Part shown: piece by piece, positions 17,701-25,913 of the stretch
Position numbering within the stretch: the first letter of the stretch is position 1
Layout: every line of letters starts with the position of its first letter
Source of the DNA: Bacillus sp. SD088
GTDB taxonomy: Bacteria > Bacillota > Bacilli > Bacillales > Bacillaceae_C
Direction: 5' to 3'
NCBI RefSeq assembly: GCF_017355205.1
Contig: NZ_JADIJK010000001.1
Location: forward strand, 186,001-250,000
DNA: 64,000 bases
Made by a program: the position numbers and the translations under genes
Notes under the pieces: model-generated
Database searches by the model: none
What the model saw: only the letters and a program-made list of their open reading frames with translations
Told to the model about the DNA's origin: nothing

Positions 17701-17830
17701 TAGATTATGAATGAGCTAGTACGCTTATCCCGCATTAACTGGCTGTAAGACCCCCACTTCAAGAATTCGTGGAAAACCTAGAATTGTAAGTGGGGGATCA
17801 ACAGCCAGTAAAAGCCCGATTTGTTCGGGC
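17701..17830 (+). mobile_element. Solo IS200/IS605-like end or omega-RNA-like structure
   Basis: Nested stems are seen: outer ACTGGCTGT (17738-17746) with ACAGCCAGT (17801-17809), and inner CCCCCACTT (17751-17759) with AAGTGGGGG (17788-17796). A GCCCGA/TCGGGC hairpin follows. The CCCCCACTTCAA arm is also at the right end of the TnpB element 2 kb away. No transposase is attached, so this is probably a remnant or non-autonomous end. Confidence 0.5.
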
Positions 17831-17950
17831 CGACAAGAAGTTGGTCACAAAGGCGTTGCGACGTACAGGACAGGACGTACTAGTGCGGGCGAAACGACAG
17901 GATGTCGTGCTTTGAGCCTGCCGACAGGACGCCGCGAATTTAGCCTTTGA
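17831..17950 (+). repeat. Family D hairpin repeat, most complete copy
   Basis: In order: CCGAC-AAGAA-GTTGG; TCACAAAGGCGTTGCGACG; a GTAC hairpin with AGGAC repeated in its loop; then an outer stem GCGGGC/GCCTGC enclosing ACGAC-AGGAT-GTCGT (17894-17908); then CGACAGGACG. The stems differ from other D copies by paired changes while the loops stay near AGGAY. Confidence 0.75.
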
Positions 17951-17958
17951 TCTTCTGA

Positions 17959-17993
17959 AATCAGTGGGGGATGAAAGAAAACCCCCACTGATT
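17959..17993. repeat. Inverted repeat beside the fadF stop
   Basis: AATCAGTGGGGG pairs perfectly with CCCCCACTGATT around an 11-base loop. It lacks a T tract on the minus strand, so it is a poor terminator for fadF, and it resembles the GTGGGGG hairpins of the nearby IS200/IS605-like ends. Confidence 0.6.
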
Positions 17994-18004
17994 GAAGTTT
18001 CACT

Positions 18005-20119
18005 TTATGATATTTTTTCATTTTTAGGATTTCCGCAAACTGATCTTTCCAACAATTCTGCTACATCATAGGTGCCAATATCATCTTCCACTTCTTTTGC
18101 CTTTGTTCCATCTGATAACATCGTCAAGCAATAGGGACATCCTGAACTAATGATCGATGGGTTTACCTTTAAAGCTTGTTCTGTGCGCGCAACATTCACA
18201 CGTTGCCCCACATCTTCCTCCATCCACATTAATCCCCCTCCGGCTCCACAACACATCCCGTTCTCACGATTGCGATCCATTTCGACCAATGTAATTCCCG
18301 GGATCGCCTTTAAAATTTCCCTTGGTGGATCATAAACTTCATTATAGCGACCTAGATAACAAGAATCATGGAAAGTGATTTTTTCCTCGACATTAAATTT
18401 GGGTTTTAGACGTCCTTCCTGAATCAGTTGGTAAAGTAGTTCCGTATGATGAAATACTTCCGCTTGAAAGCCAAAATCAGGATATTCATTTTTAAAAATA
18501 TTATAAGCGTGCGGATCAATGGTCACTATTTTTTTAATCTGGTGTTTTTCGAATTCCTTTATATTAGCTGCAGCTAATTCTTGAAATAAAAATTCGTTTC
18601 CTAATCTACGAGGGGTGTCTCCAGAGTTTTTCTCTTTATTTCCAAGGATAGCAAATTTCACTTTTCCCTCATTTAATAATTTTGCAAAGGATAAGGCAAT
18701 TTTCTGACTGCGGTTATCGAAAGCGCCCATGGAGCCAACCCAAAGCAGGTAGTCAAATTCTTCTCCCGCCTTTTTCAGTTCCTTAACAGTTGGGACCTGA
18801 ACATCCTCCCGAGCTTCTCTCCACACTTCCTTCTCTTTGCGATTTAATCCCCAAGGATTTCCTTGTCTCTCAATATTTTGCATCGCACGCTGGGCATCTG
18901 GATTGACTTTGCCTTCCGTTAGGACCAGATAACGGCGCATATCAAGAATATGACTTACATGATTATTCATGACAGGACATTGATCTTCACAGTTACGGCA
19001 CGTCGTACAGGCCCACAACTCTTCCTCTGTAATAATATCACCGATCATACTTGGATGATAATCTACTGACGCAGCTGCTTCTTTCGCTCCCCTTCCCGCT
19101 CCAGCCTTCGCCAATTTATTCCCTAAAGTTCCTGAAAAGGCATATGTCGGAACCCACGGCTGCTTACTCGTTACGGCTGCTCCATGGTTCGTGAGATGGT
19201 CGCGTAATTTCGTCATAATATGCATAGGTGATAATGCTTTTCCAGTTCCAGATGCTGGACACATATTGGTACAACGTCCACATTCTACACAGGCATAGAG
19301 ATCAACTAGTTGCAAATCTGTAAATTCATCAACTTTTCCTACACCAAAGGTTTCCTGCGTTTCGTCCTCGAAATCAATGGCTGATAACTTCTTTCCTTCA
19401 TCAAGATTGCTTAAATAAACATTTGCGGGTCCCGCAAGTAAGTGGGCATGTTTTGATTGGGGGACATAGACAAGAAAGGCAAGCAAAAGCAGGAGATGAA
19501 CCCACCAAGCAATATAAAACAAGGCAGCTCCTACTATAGGGTCCAGCCAACGAAAGATACTTGCTATTCCTGCGGCAACAGGTTCTGTCCATGTTCCAGG
19601 ATCTTGATGCCATATAAAGGACATCGCATTTCCAAATAAGACAGATAGCATCAGACCACCAATAAACAATAGGACTAAACCTGCGTAGAAACCTCTTTTT
19701 AATCTCGCTAACTTTTCAATATATCTCCGGTAAAAAGCGCCAATGACTGCGATTAAAATGAGAAGTGTGACAATTTCCTGGAAGAATTTAAAACCAGGAT
19801 ATAGGGGGCCTAACGGAATATGAGAAGTGGGGACAAGTCCTTTCCAAATAAAATCAACGGCCCCGAACTGCACAAGAATAAACCCATAAAAAAACACAAC
19901 ATGAATAAGACCGCTCTTTTTATCCTTCAAAAGCTTCTTTTGGCCGAAAACATTAACAGCGATTCTCTTTAGTCTCTGTTTCACATCACGATCGAATTCT
20001 GCCTTTTTTCCAAGTTTCATATAAGCGATTCTTGTCTTCACGACATACACGAAGAGATAAACACCGTAGGCGGTTACAGATAGAAAAGCAATCCAATTAG
20101 GCCAAAACAGTGCACTCAT
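18005..20119 (-). CDS. fadF: FadF-type iron-sulfur oxidoreductase (electron carrier of fatty acid beta-oxidation)
   Basis: The B. subtilis homologue YwjF/FadF is thought to pass electrons from acyl-CoA dehydrogenase and ETF to menaquinone. The N-terminal 250 residues contain several membrane helices like a nitrate reductase gamma subunit. Two 4Fe-4S sets follow: CVECGRCTNMCP and CTTCRNCEDQCP. The C-terminal half has CCG cysteine-rich motifs, including CCGAGGG and SSGCPYC. The ATG at 20119 is preferred because MSALFWPNWIAF starts like other FadF proteins and GGGAG lies upstream; an earlier in-frame start would cross the promoter. The length is 704 residues. A FadR-type palindrome overlaps the promoter, fitting induction by fatty acids. 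Confidence 0.92.
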   Translation of the reverse strand: MSALFWPNWIAFLSVTAYGVYLFVYVVKTRIAYMKLGKKAEFDRDVKQRLKRIAVNVFGQKKLLKDKKSGLIHVVFFYGFILVQFGAVDFIWKGLVPTSHIPLGPLYPGFKFFQEIVTLLILIAVIGAFYRRYIEKLARLKRGFYAGLVLLFIGGLMLSVLFGNAMSFIWHQDPGTWTEPVAAGIASIFRWLDPIVGAALFYIAWWVHLLLLLAFLVYVPQSKHAHLLAGPANVYLSNLDEGKKLSAIDFEDETQETFGVGKVDEFTDLQLVDLYACVECGRCTNMCPASGTGKALSPMHIMTKLRDHLTNHGAAVTSKQPWVPTYAFSGTLGNKLAKAGAGRGAKEAAASVDYHPSMIGDIITEEELWACTTCRNCEDQCPVMNNHVSHILDMRRYLVLTEGKVNPDAQRAMQNIERQGNPWGLNRKEKEVWREAREDVQVPTVKELKKAGEEFDYLLWVGSMGAFDNRSQKIALSFAKLLNEGKVKFAILGNKEKNSGDTPRRLGNEFLFQELAAANIKEFEKHQIKKIVTIDPHAYNIFKNEYPDFGFQAEVFHHTELLYQLIQEGRLKPKFNVEEKITFHDSCYLGRYNEVYDPPREILKAIPGITLVEMDRNRENGMCCGAGGGLMWMEEDVGQRVNVARTEQALKVNPSIISSGCPYCLTMLSDGTKAKEVEDDIGTYDVAELLERSVCGNPKNEKIS

Positions 20120-20153
20120 TCCTAGCACTCCCTTTTTGTATCTTAGTCTCTTT

Positions 20154-20183
20154 ATCATATAAAATGAATGATCATTCAGTAAA
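20154..20183 (-). promoter_or_regulatory. fadF promoter with FadR-type operator
   Basis: Minus-strand TTTACT (20178-20183), 18-base spacer, TATGAT (20154-20159). The spacer is filled by the 14-bp perfect palindrome TGAATGATCATTCA (20165-20178). This matches the TGAATGA-type site of the Bacillus fatty-acid repressor FadR, and its place predicts direct promoter blocking. Confidence 0.75.
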
Positions 20184-20267
20184 TGCCTTTTGTTTCTATC
20201 CAAATTATGTTGTAACCAATCACTTTATTCCAAGAATCACAAATTGCTAGGCGGATGTCCAAATCAA

Positions 20268-20395
20268 GAAAAGCGCAAGGCGCCCGCTACCTTCGACAAG
20301 CAAATGTTCTGAACCAAAGAAAGGCGCTCTTTGCCTTTCATTGGTTCAGGTTATTTGACCTCGAGCCGATGGCGCCTGGAGCTGGATCAAGCATT
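20268..20395 (+). repeat. Dispersed repeat family A, A2 module
   Basis: AAAAGCGCAAGGCGCC begins the element and GGCGCCTGGAGCTGGA ends it, an outer inverted repeat. Inside are CGACAAGCAAATGTTC, an inner hairpin TGAACCAA/TTGGTTCA, and TTATTTGACCTCGAGCC. The outer stem reads GGCGCC here but GGCGG/CCGCC in other copies, a paired change. Confidence 0.85.
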
Positions 20396-20423
20396 AGCCA
20401 AAATTTATACTTTCTTACCTTTT

Positions 20424-20460
20424 CAAAAAAAGCAATCCCTCCTTATAGAAAGTAATTGCT
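20424..20460 (-). terminator. Terminator of the B12 uptake operon
   Basis: On the minus strand AGCAAT and ATTGCT form a stem around an 18-base interior and are followed by T7. It lies about 35 bases beyond the btuD stop. Confidence 0.7.
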
Positions 20461-20494
20461 TCTGATTTTATGTTCTATCATTTTATTCTTAAGC

Positions 20495-21727
20495 CTATAA
20501 CGAATCAAAATGAAGAAAGTAATCTAATTGCTGCTTGATCCCTTCTTGTAAGCTGGAGCGTAACTCACTCGGATCAACCGATTGTCCATTTTGTGAAGAT
20601 GCTATGATAAACTCCCCTTCAATTTTTCCCAATAATAGTGTTTTTATTTCGCTCACTGCCATCACGGCTCGAACATATCCTTCATCCGATAAGAAACCAT
20701 TTATAAAAATACAATGATGAAAAAGCTGTTTGCCTGAATTCGCCCAGGTAATAATAAAGGATTTTCCATATGTGCCGCATTGGAAATCTTGGGAAGATAG
20801 ACATTCCGCGATCTTGAACTGGCTTTCCCAGCCTATTCTACCATCTGGGCCCATTACTTTCAGTGGAACAGGAGCTTCGATACAGAGCGTGTTTTCTTTA
20901 TACTGCACACATTTTTCATTGATGAGCGCGTCGTTTTCGCTCCTCCATTTATTTGGAAGCAAAACTATTTGTGGCTTTGGGATTATAGGATGGGGCTGTA
21001 CTTCTACTTCTGTTTGATAGACCTTCTGAACCGACGTTTTTTGAATGACCTCTTCTACATTCCCCACAGCATGAACGTTCCCTTTGTCCATTAGGAGTAC
21101 ACGATCACAATAAAGACTTGCAATATTCAAATCATGAAAAATAGAAAGAACAGTCAGCCCTCTTTCAATTACCCATTTTTTTAATTGATCCAATAGTTCT
21201 TTTTGAAAAGCTAAGTCCAAATGATTCGTTGGCTCGTCTAGTAGTAAAATTTCCGGATTCTGTGCTAGGGCTTGTGCAAGGAAAACACGTTGCCGTTCGC
21301 CACCTGAGAGCGACTGCAATAATTTATGTTGAAAAGAGTAAACGCCGGTCGCCTTCATTGCTTCCTCAATCATTCGTTCATCCTCTTTTCGGTCAGTCGC
21401 TTGAAATAACCCCTTTTGATGAGCATAGCGCCCCAATGAAACCGTCTCTCTTACGGTATATGCAAAAACCTCAGATTGAATTTGCGGCAACACAGCCATT
21501 TTTTTCGCCAGCTCTTTCGCGGTAAAGCTTTTAAGCGATCTATTTTGAAGAAGGATCTCTCCCTCCTTTGGATGTAGCAAGCCACTGATCATTTTCAATA
21601 AAGTTGTTTTCCCACTTCCATTCGGCCCGAGGATACCAAAGATCTCACCTTTTTCTACTGAAAAGGAAAGATCAGCTAATACTTGATGGCCAGGATATCC
21701 ACCCGAAATATGATCAATTTTCAGCAT
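20495..21727 (-). CDS. btuD: Vitamin B12 ABC transporter ATP-binding protein fused to a CbiZ-like C-terminal domain
   Basis: Residues 1-255 form an ABC ATPase of the iron/B12 importer class: Walker A GPNGSGKTT, signature LSGGERQR, Walker B ILLLDEPTNHLD. The C-terminal 150 residues resemble part of CbiZ, the amidohydrolase that salvages cobinamides; the best match is the INGFLSDEGYVRAVMAVSE segment. CbiZ alone is usually over 200 residues, so the domain looks shortened and may be inactive. B. subtilis YvrA has a comparable fusion. The ATG lies one base after the btuC stop. The upstream cobalamin riboswitch supports the B12 role. Confidence 0.85.
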   Translation of the reverse strand: MLKIDHISGGYPGHQVLADLSFSVEKGEIFGILGPNGSGKTTLLKMISGLLHPKEGEILLQNRSLKSFTAKELAKKMAVLPQIQSEVFAYTVRETVSLGRYAHQKGLFQATDRKEDERMIEEAMKATGVYSFQHKLLQSLSGGERQRVFLAQALAQNPEILLLDEPTNHLDLAFQKELLDQLKKWVIERGLTVLSIFHDLNIASLYCDRVLLMDKGNVHAVGNVEEVIQKTSVQKVYQTEVEVQPHPIIPKPQIVLLPNKWRSENDALINEKCVQYKENTLCIEAPVPLKVMGPDGRIGWESQFKIAECLSSQDFQCGTYGKSFIITWANSGKQLFHHCIFINGFLSDEGYVRAVMAVSEIKTLLLGKIEGEFIIASSQNGQSVDPSELRSSLQEGIKQQLDYFLHFDSL

Positions 21728-21728
21728 T

Positions 21729-22784
21729 TTATCCTCTACTTTCTCTTTTTCGTCTCATCAAAATCATGGCAAAAACAGGTGCTCCAATAATAGCCGTAAT
21801 GACTCCGATCGGAAGCTCCGCTGGTTGGATAATCGTCCGAGCGATTAAGTCAGCTAGAATTAAAAAGCCTGCCCCGATAAACATGGATAACGGCAATAAA
21901 TGTTTATGATCAGGCCCCCATAATAATCTTGTTACATGTGGGATAACTAAACCAACAAAGCCAATGGTGCCCGAAACAGCGACGGCCGCTCCAATCAGTA
22001 GAGACCCTGCAAATAAAACAAGCATTTTGCGCTTTTCCACATTAACTCCTAGATGATGCGCTTGCTCCTCACCAAATGACATGGCATTTAATTCTCGGGT
22101 ATTTACTAACAATAAGCAAGCACCAATAAGGAAAAACGGAAGAATGATCCAAACATAGCTCCAGCCGCGCATGGAGACACTTCCTAACAGCCAGCCAATA
22201 ATTTGTCTTAGCTCTTGTCCAGATAAAGCAATAATCAAGGAGAGGAAGGCTCCCAAAAATGAACTAAAGATAATGCCTGTTAATATAATCGTCTCTACTC
22301 GCATTCCAGGTTCAATTTTACGAGCAAAAAATAAGACAATAAAAATCGTAATAAAAGCCGCAACAATACTGGCGGTTGGCAATGTTAATAACCCGACAAA
22401 TGGAAGACTGATTTGAAAAAAAATCACCACGACTGCTCCAACCGAAGCACCAGAAGAGACCCCCAAAGTATATGGATCAGCCAACGGATTTCTCAATAAT
22501 CCTTGAAAAGCAGCTCCTGCCAATGAAAGGGATGCTCCAACCAGCCCGGCAAGCATGACACGTGGCAAACGAATATTGGTGACAATATTATCAAGCAAAG
22601 GATCAGCTTGAATGGAAAGAGGAAGAAGATGATGGCTAAAAATAACCATCATCTCCTTAAAAGAAACTTGTACTGTCCCGACACTTACACCAAGACATAA
22701 TGTAATCACCAAAAAGACGATCGCAAGGCAATATGAAATGCTTAGCTTATTCTCCGTATATTTCTGGATAAATGGTTTTAGCAA
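21729..22784 (-). CDS. btuC: Vitamin B12 ABC transporter permease
   Basis: This FecCD/BtuC-type permease of 351 residues has about ten membrane helices. Conserved segments include GAAFQGLLRNPLADPYTLGVSSGAS (shown only as a family mark, near residue 90) and GFVGLVIPHVTRL near residue 272, which contacts the ATPase. The start is TTG at 22784 inside the end of btuF, giving a 38-base overlap; AAGGAG lies nine bases before it. Such overlap suggests translational coupling. It works with the btuF lipoprotein and btuD ATPase. Confidence 0.88.
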   Translation of the reverse strand: MLKPFIQKYTENKLSISYCLAIVFLVITLCLGVSVGTVQVSFKEMMVIFSHHLLPLSIQADPLLDNIVTNIRLPRVMLAGLVGASLSLAGAAFQGLLRNPLADPYTLGVSSGASVGAVVVIFFQISLPFVGLLTLPTASIVAAFITIFIVLFFARKIEPGMRVETIILTGIIFSSFLGAFLSLIIALSGQELRQIIGWLLGSVSMRGWSYVWIILPFFLIGACLLLVNTRELNAMSFGEEQAHHLGVNVEKRKMLVLFAGSLLIGAAVAVSGTIGFVGLVIPHVTRLLWGPDHKHLLPLSMFIGAGFLILADLIARTIIQPAELPIGVITAIIGAPVFAMILMRRKRESRG

Positions 22785-23739
22785 GCTCCTCTACTCCTTC
22801 AATAATCCGCGGACCTGAACGACTTACAAGATCTTCGTTCACTTGATATACTTGTGCCTCTTTGACCGCAGTTACCTCATTCCAAGCTGATCTCTGTAAC
22901 ACCTGATCTACTGCATCTTCAATATAACTATAATTGACAATGATCACATCAGGATTACTTTCAATGACAGCTTCCTCGTTTAAAGTAGGATACCCGTCCT
23001 CTGTCACAGTATTTATCGCACCGACTTTTTCTAACATTTCATTCATGAATGTACCTTGACCTGTCGTGAATATTTCTGGTGCAGGTTGAAGTTCAACGAA
23101 GACTGTTTTTTTCTGATCATCAGCAATCTCTGCCGACTTCTCTGTAATCTCAGCTAACTGTGATTGCATATTCTCAATAAGCTCGCTCGCCTTATCTGAT
23201 TTTCCAAGCGACTGACCAATCGTTTCAATCGTTTCATAGACTGATTCAAAACTTTGTGCGTCCTCGATCACCAATACTGTTACCCCACTATCTTCTATTT
23301 GCTTGAGCCCACTTTCCCATGTTGCAAGGTTGGTACCATGAGCAAGTACAAGGTCTGGTTCCAAGGAAAGTACCTTCTCAACATTTAATTCAAAATTAGC
23401 AGCCACTTTTTCGATCTCATTCACTTCTTCAGGATAATTATCATATTCAGTAGACGCACCGACCACGTCATTTCCTTTGTCTAATGCGAATACGATCTCC
23501 GTATTACTTGGCATTAAGGAAACAATCCGTTCCGGCTCCTCTTTGATCTCCACATCTTTCCCTGTTGCATCTTTAATCATCACTGGATAAGTAGCTTCTT
23601 CTGTCGACTGCTCCTCTGTTACTTGCTCCTTATTTCCTTCTGAATTTTTTGTATTTGGTTCTGCATTCGTTCCGCAGCCAGTTAGTAACGTAAATAGCAG
23701 CAAAATGATGGCTATAAAATTGATATTCCATTTTCTCAT
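22747..23739 (-). CDS. btuF: Vitamin B12 ABC transporter substrate-binding lipoprotein
   Basis: The protein of 330 residues begins with a lipoprotein signal peptide; the lipobox LLTGC places the lipidated cysteine at residue 22. The mature part is a two-lobed periplasmic-binding-protein fold of the FepB/BtuF type. It shows RIVSLMPSNTEIVFALDKG and VVGASTEYDNYPEE in lobe one and PDVIIVNYSY in lobe two. It is the first gene of the btuF-btuC-btuD operon and lies directly after a cobalamin riboswitch, which points to cobalamin or a precursor as substrate. A siderophore-type ligand would be the alternative by fold alone. Confidence 0.9.
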   Translation of the reverse strand: MRKWNINFIAIILLLFTLLTGCGTNAEPNTKNSEGNKEQVTEEQSTEEATYPVMIKDATGKDVEIKEEPERIVSLMPSNTEIVFALDKGNDVVGASTEYDNYPEEVNEIEKVAANFELNVEKVLSLEPDLVLAHGTNLATWESGLKQIEDSGVTVLVIEDAQSFESVYETIETIGQSLGKSDKASELIENMQSQLAEITEKSAEIADDQKKTVFVELQPAPEIFTTGQGTFMNEMLEKVGAINTVTEDGYPTLNEEAVIESNPDVIIVNYSYIEDAVDQVLQRSAWNEVTAVKEAQVYQVNEDLVSRSGPRIIEGVEELAKTIYPEIYGE

Positions 23740-23762
23740 CTAAATTTCCCCCATATAAAATA

Positions 23763-23790
23763 ATAAAAAAACATCGCCTACTGGAGATGC
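23763..23790 (-). terminator. Expression-platform terminator of the cobalamin riboswitch
   Basis: On the minus strand CATCTCC and GGCGATG pair (one mismatch) around AGTA and are followed by T7. It lies between the aptamer and btuF, so B12 binding would switch the operon off by termination. Confidence 0.75.
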
Positions 23791-23824
23791 TTTGAGTTAT
23801 GCAGAGAGCAAAATTTTTTCGCTA

Positions 23825-24000
23825 CTTCCTCTCTCCCCATCCGCGTAGGTTGATTGACAAATAGCATCGGCAGGTCTCCTGGCTTATGATCATCACTTAC
23901 TACCCCTTCCCATGCAAAATGCACAGTGGTTTTTGTAGCAGCTCCCATTTACAGTGGCGGGACCGCGTTGGAATCATACCAACTTCCCTATTAAGTCGAA
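23825..24000 (-). ncRNA. Cobalamin riboswitch aptamer upstream of btuFCD
   Basis: On the minus strand the conserved core elements occur in order: GGGAAGTTGGT, a variable loop, CCAACGCGGTCCCGCCACTG, a GGGAGCTGCTAC region, GCATGGGAAGG, and the B12-box AGCCAGGAGACCTGCC. These are the P3-P6 core and B12 box of the AdoCbl family. The edges are approximate. Control of a B12 importer is the classic role. Confidence 0.92.
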
Positions 24001-24004
24001 AATA

Positions 24005-24215
24005 AGAAAAGCGTAAGGCGGTTGTCTAGGGGCGACAAGCAAATGTTCTTGAATCAAGGAAGGGCGATCTTCCCCTTCCTTGATTCAAAGTTATTTCGTG
24101 GAACATCGGCTAAGGCCGCCACGTCCTGTGGCAACGCCGATGGACTCGCCTCCCGCGAGCCTCGAGCCCCTACCGCCTGGAGCTGGACAAAAACAAAAGC
24201 GCAAGCACCTGTTCA
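24005..24215 (+). repeat. Family A2 repeat carrying a nested E-type hairpin
   Basis: The A2 body (GGGGCGACAAGCAAATGTTC ... CCTCGAGCCCCTACCGCC) is split by a hairpin whose outer stem is CATCGGC (24104-24110) with GCCGATG (24136-24142) and whose inner part is GCCAC-GTCCT-GTGGC (24118-24132). A truncated A1 start follows. The nesting shows the hairpin module can insert into other repeats. Confidence 0.8.
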
Positions 24216-24358
24216 GTAACGCACGAGCACACAAGGTTTATTTTCGACACCGATACTAAATATGTAATTTTCTACCCCATTCATTATACATCTTTTTTTA
24301 AAAACCAACATCTTTTTCCCATAAAGGGGGAAATTAAGAAATCGAAGGGGGATATACG

Positions 24359-25555
24359 ATGAGTTTTGTAATGATAGGCATTTTCATTATTATTATTCTC
24401 ATAGGCCTAGCCTTTATCAATTATTATTTAGGCAGACGCCATTTTCTTAATCAGATCGAGATAAGGCAATACCCCATCCGACATGGCCGGATACAGCTGA
24501 TTACCACTGGAACAAATTTATTTCTTACTTATTTTGCCGATTTAAAAAAGGCCAAATCCACCATTCAAGTGCAATTTTATATTGTGAAAGATGACTCATT
24601 AAGCCAAACCTTTTTTAATATATTAAAGCAACAAGCTGATAAAGGGGTTAGAGTACAAGTTCTTTTAGATTGTCTTGGCAGTTGGAAGGTCCCTCGAAGC
24701 TGGATCAAAGAGGCCAAACAACATGGGATAGAAGTCGCCTTCTGTCATCGACCTAACTGGCTCTTTCCTTTGTATTCACTTCAACAACGTAATCATAGAA
24801 AAGTAACGATTATTGATGGGGCAATTAGTTATTTAGGTGGTTATAATGTCGGGATGGAGTACATTGATCAGAAACCTGGACTATCACCTTGGCGTGATTA
24901 TCATATTCGGATAGAAGGTAAAGGGATTGAGGACTTGCAGCAAGAGTTTTATTTTGACTGGCAAAAAGCAACTGGACAACCACTCCCCCATGTTTCTAAC
25001 AATCGTACAGCGAATGGGACAATGAAATATCAAATTTTTCCTACAGAAGGGGTAAAAATGGATGAGAAATGGCGCTCACTGATTAGACAGGCGAAGCACT
25101 CCATTTCAATCGGCACTCCTTATTTTGTTCCTCCTAAGGATCTTCTGACTGAATTAAATAAAGCGTTGATGAGAGGGGTACAGATAAAAGTTCTTGTTCC
25201 CAATACAGCTGATCACCCAATCGTAAAAGAGGCCTCTTTTTGCTATTTACGCCAGCTCTTATCCCTAGGTGCTACTGTTTATCAATTCCAAAAAGGATTT
25301 TATCATGCAAAAATTATGATTATTGATGAACAATTATGTAGCATTGGTACAGCCAACTTTGATAATCGCAGTTTTTTTCTAAATAGTGAGATGACCTGCT
25401 TCATTTACGATAAACCTTTCATCGCACACGCAAAGGATACATTTGAACAGGATATTCAGCAATCAGAGGCGCTCTCCCTTCATGGACTCAATCAAGTAGG
25501 CTGGTTCGTTCGCATAAAGGAAGGGATTGGTTGGCTAGTGAAAGGACTGATGTAA
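24359..25555 (+). CDS. clsB: Cardiolipin synthase-like phospholipase D protein (ClsB/YwjE type)
   Basis: The protein joins phosphatidylglycerol molecules, or a related lipid transfer, at the membrane. It has 398 residues, one N-terminal membrane helix (about 3-22) and two phospholipase D motifs: NHRKVTIIDG near residue 145 and FYHAKIMIID near residue 318, each with the HxKxxxxD pattern. It is the same length as B. subtilis YwjE, which also lies next to fadF. Two such paralogs (YwjE and YwiE) exist in B. subtilis, and assignment to YwjE rests on length and neighbours. A GGGGGAT site precedes the ATG. A family B repeat follows directly. Confidence 0.88.
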   Translation: MSFVMIGIFIIIILIGLAFINYYLGRRHFLNQIEIRQYPIRHGRIQLITTGTNLFLTYFADLKKAKSTIQVQFYIVKDDSLSQTFFNILKQQADKGVRVQVLLDCLGSWKVPRSWIKEAKQHGIEVAFCHRPNWLFPLYSLQQRNHRKVTIIDGAISYLGGYNVGMEYIDQKPGLSPWRDYHIRIEGKGIEDLQQEFYFDWQKATGQPLPHVSNNRTANGTMKYQIFPTEGVKMDEKWRSLIRQAKHSISIGTPYFVPPKDLLTELNKALMRGVQIKVLVPNTADHPIVKEASFCYLRQLLSLGATVYQFQKGFYHAKIMIIDEQLCSIGTANFDNRSFFLNSEMTCFIYDKPFIAHAKDTFEQDIQQSEALSLHGLNQVGWFVRIKEGIGWLVKGLM

Positions 25556-25559
25556 ATGC

Positions 25560-25750
25560 AGGCTGGGACATAACTAAACGTTAAGCTTCAACGAACAATG
25601 TATTACCTTAGCGAAGGAAATATACGTAGACTCCTGCGGGATGTGAGAGTTCGGCAAGACCTCGGAAGGCGAAAGTATATTTCCGAAGCGAGTATATACA
25701 CCATATTAGTTCGTTTTTTTCTTTGATGAAAACACTTTTGTCCCAACCTC
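25560..25750 (+). repeat. Dispersed repeat family B
   Basis: Ends are GGCTGGGACATAACTAAA and TTTTGTCCCAACCTC. The interior has GGAAATATACGTAGACTCC, TGCGGGATGTGAGAGTTCGG and a return arm GAAAGTATATTTCCGAAGC, which makes a long imperfect hairpin. It starts within a few bases of the clsB stop. Confidence 0.88.
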
Positions 25751-25774
25751 GATGTAAATGGCGACACATTTTTA

Positions 25775-25804
25775 AAGCCCAGACGTGAGTGCTTGTCTGG
25801 GCTT
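25775..25804. terminator. Terminator between clsB and argS
   Basis: AAGCCCAGAC and GTCTGGGCTT form a 10-bp perfect stem with a 10-base loop. The T tract is short on both strands. It could serve clsB (plus) or back up argS (minus). Confidence 0.6.
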
Positions 25805-25844
25805 CTACTTATCGAAGAAGAATGAACATTAATTTGGCTAATAT

Positions 25845-25912
25845 TTAGTCAGTAGGAGGCGAGTCCAGTATATTTGCTTGTCACCCCTGAATAACCGCCT
25901 TCCGCTTTTCTT
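25845..25912 (-). repeat. Family A2 repeat fragment after argS
   Basis: GCGAGTCCAG, ATTTGCTTGTCACCCCTGA and AACCGCCTTCCGCTTTTC are one arm of an A2 module in minus orientation. The other arm is missing. Confidence 0.65.
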
Positions 25913-25913
25913 A

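Noticed and set aside
17959-17993. Strong terminator for fadF
   Set aside because: The stem is perfect but no T run follows on the minus strand (ATTTCAGAAG), so it was listed as an inverted repeat instead.
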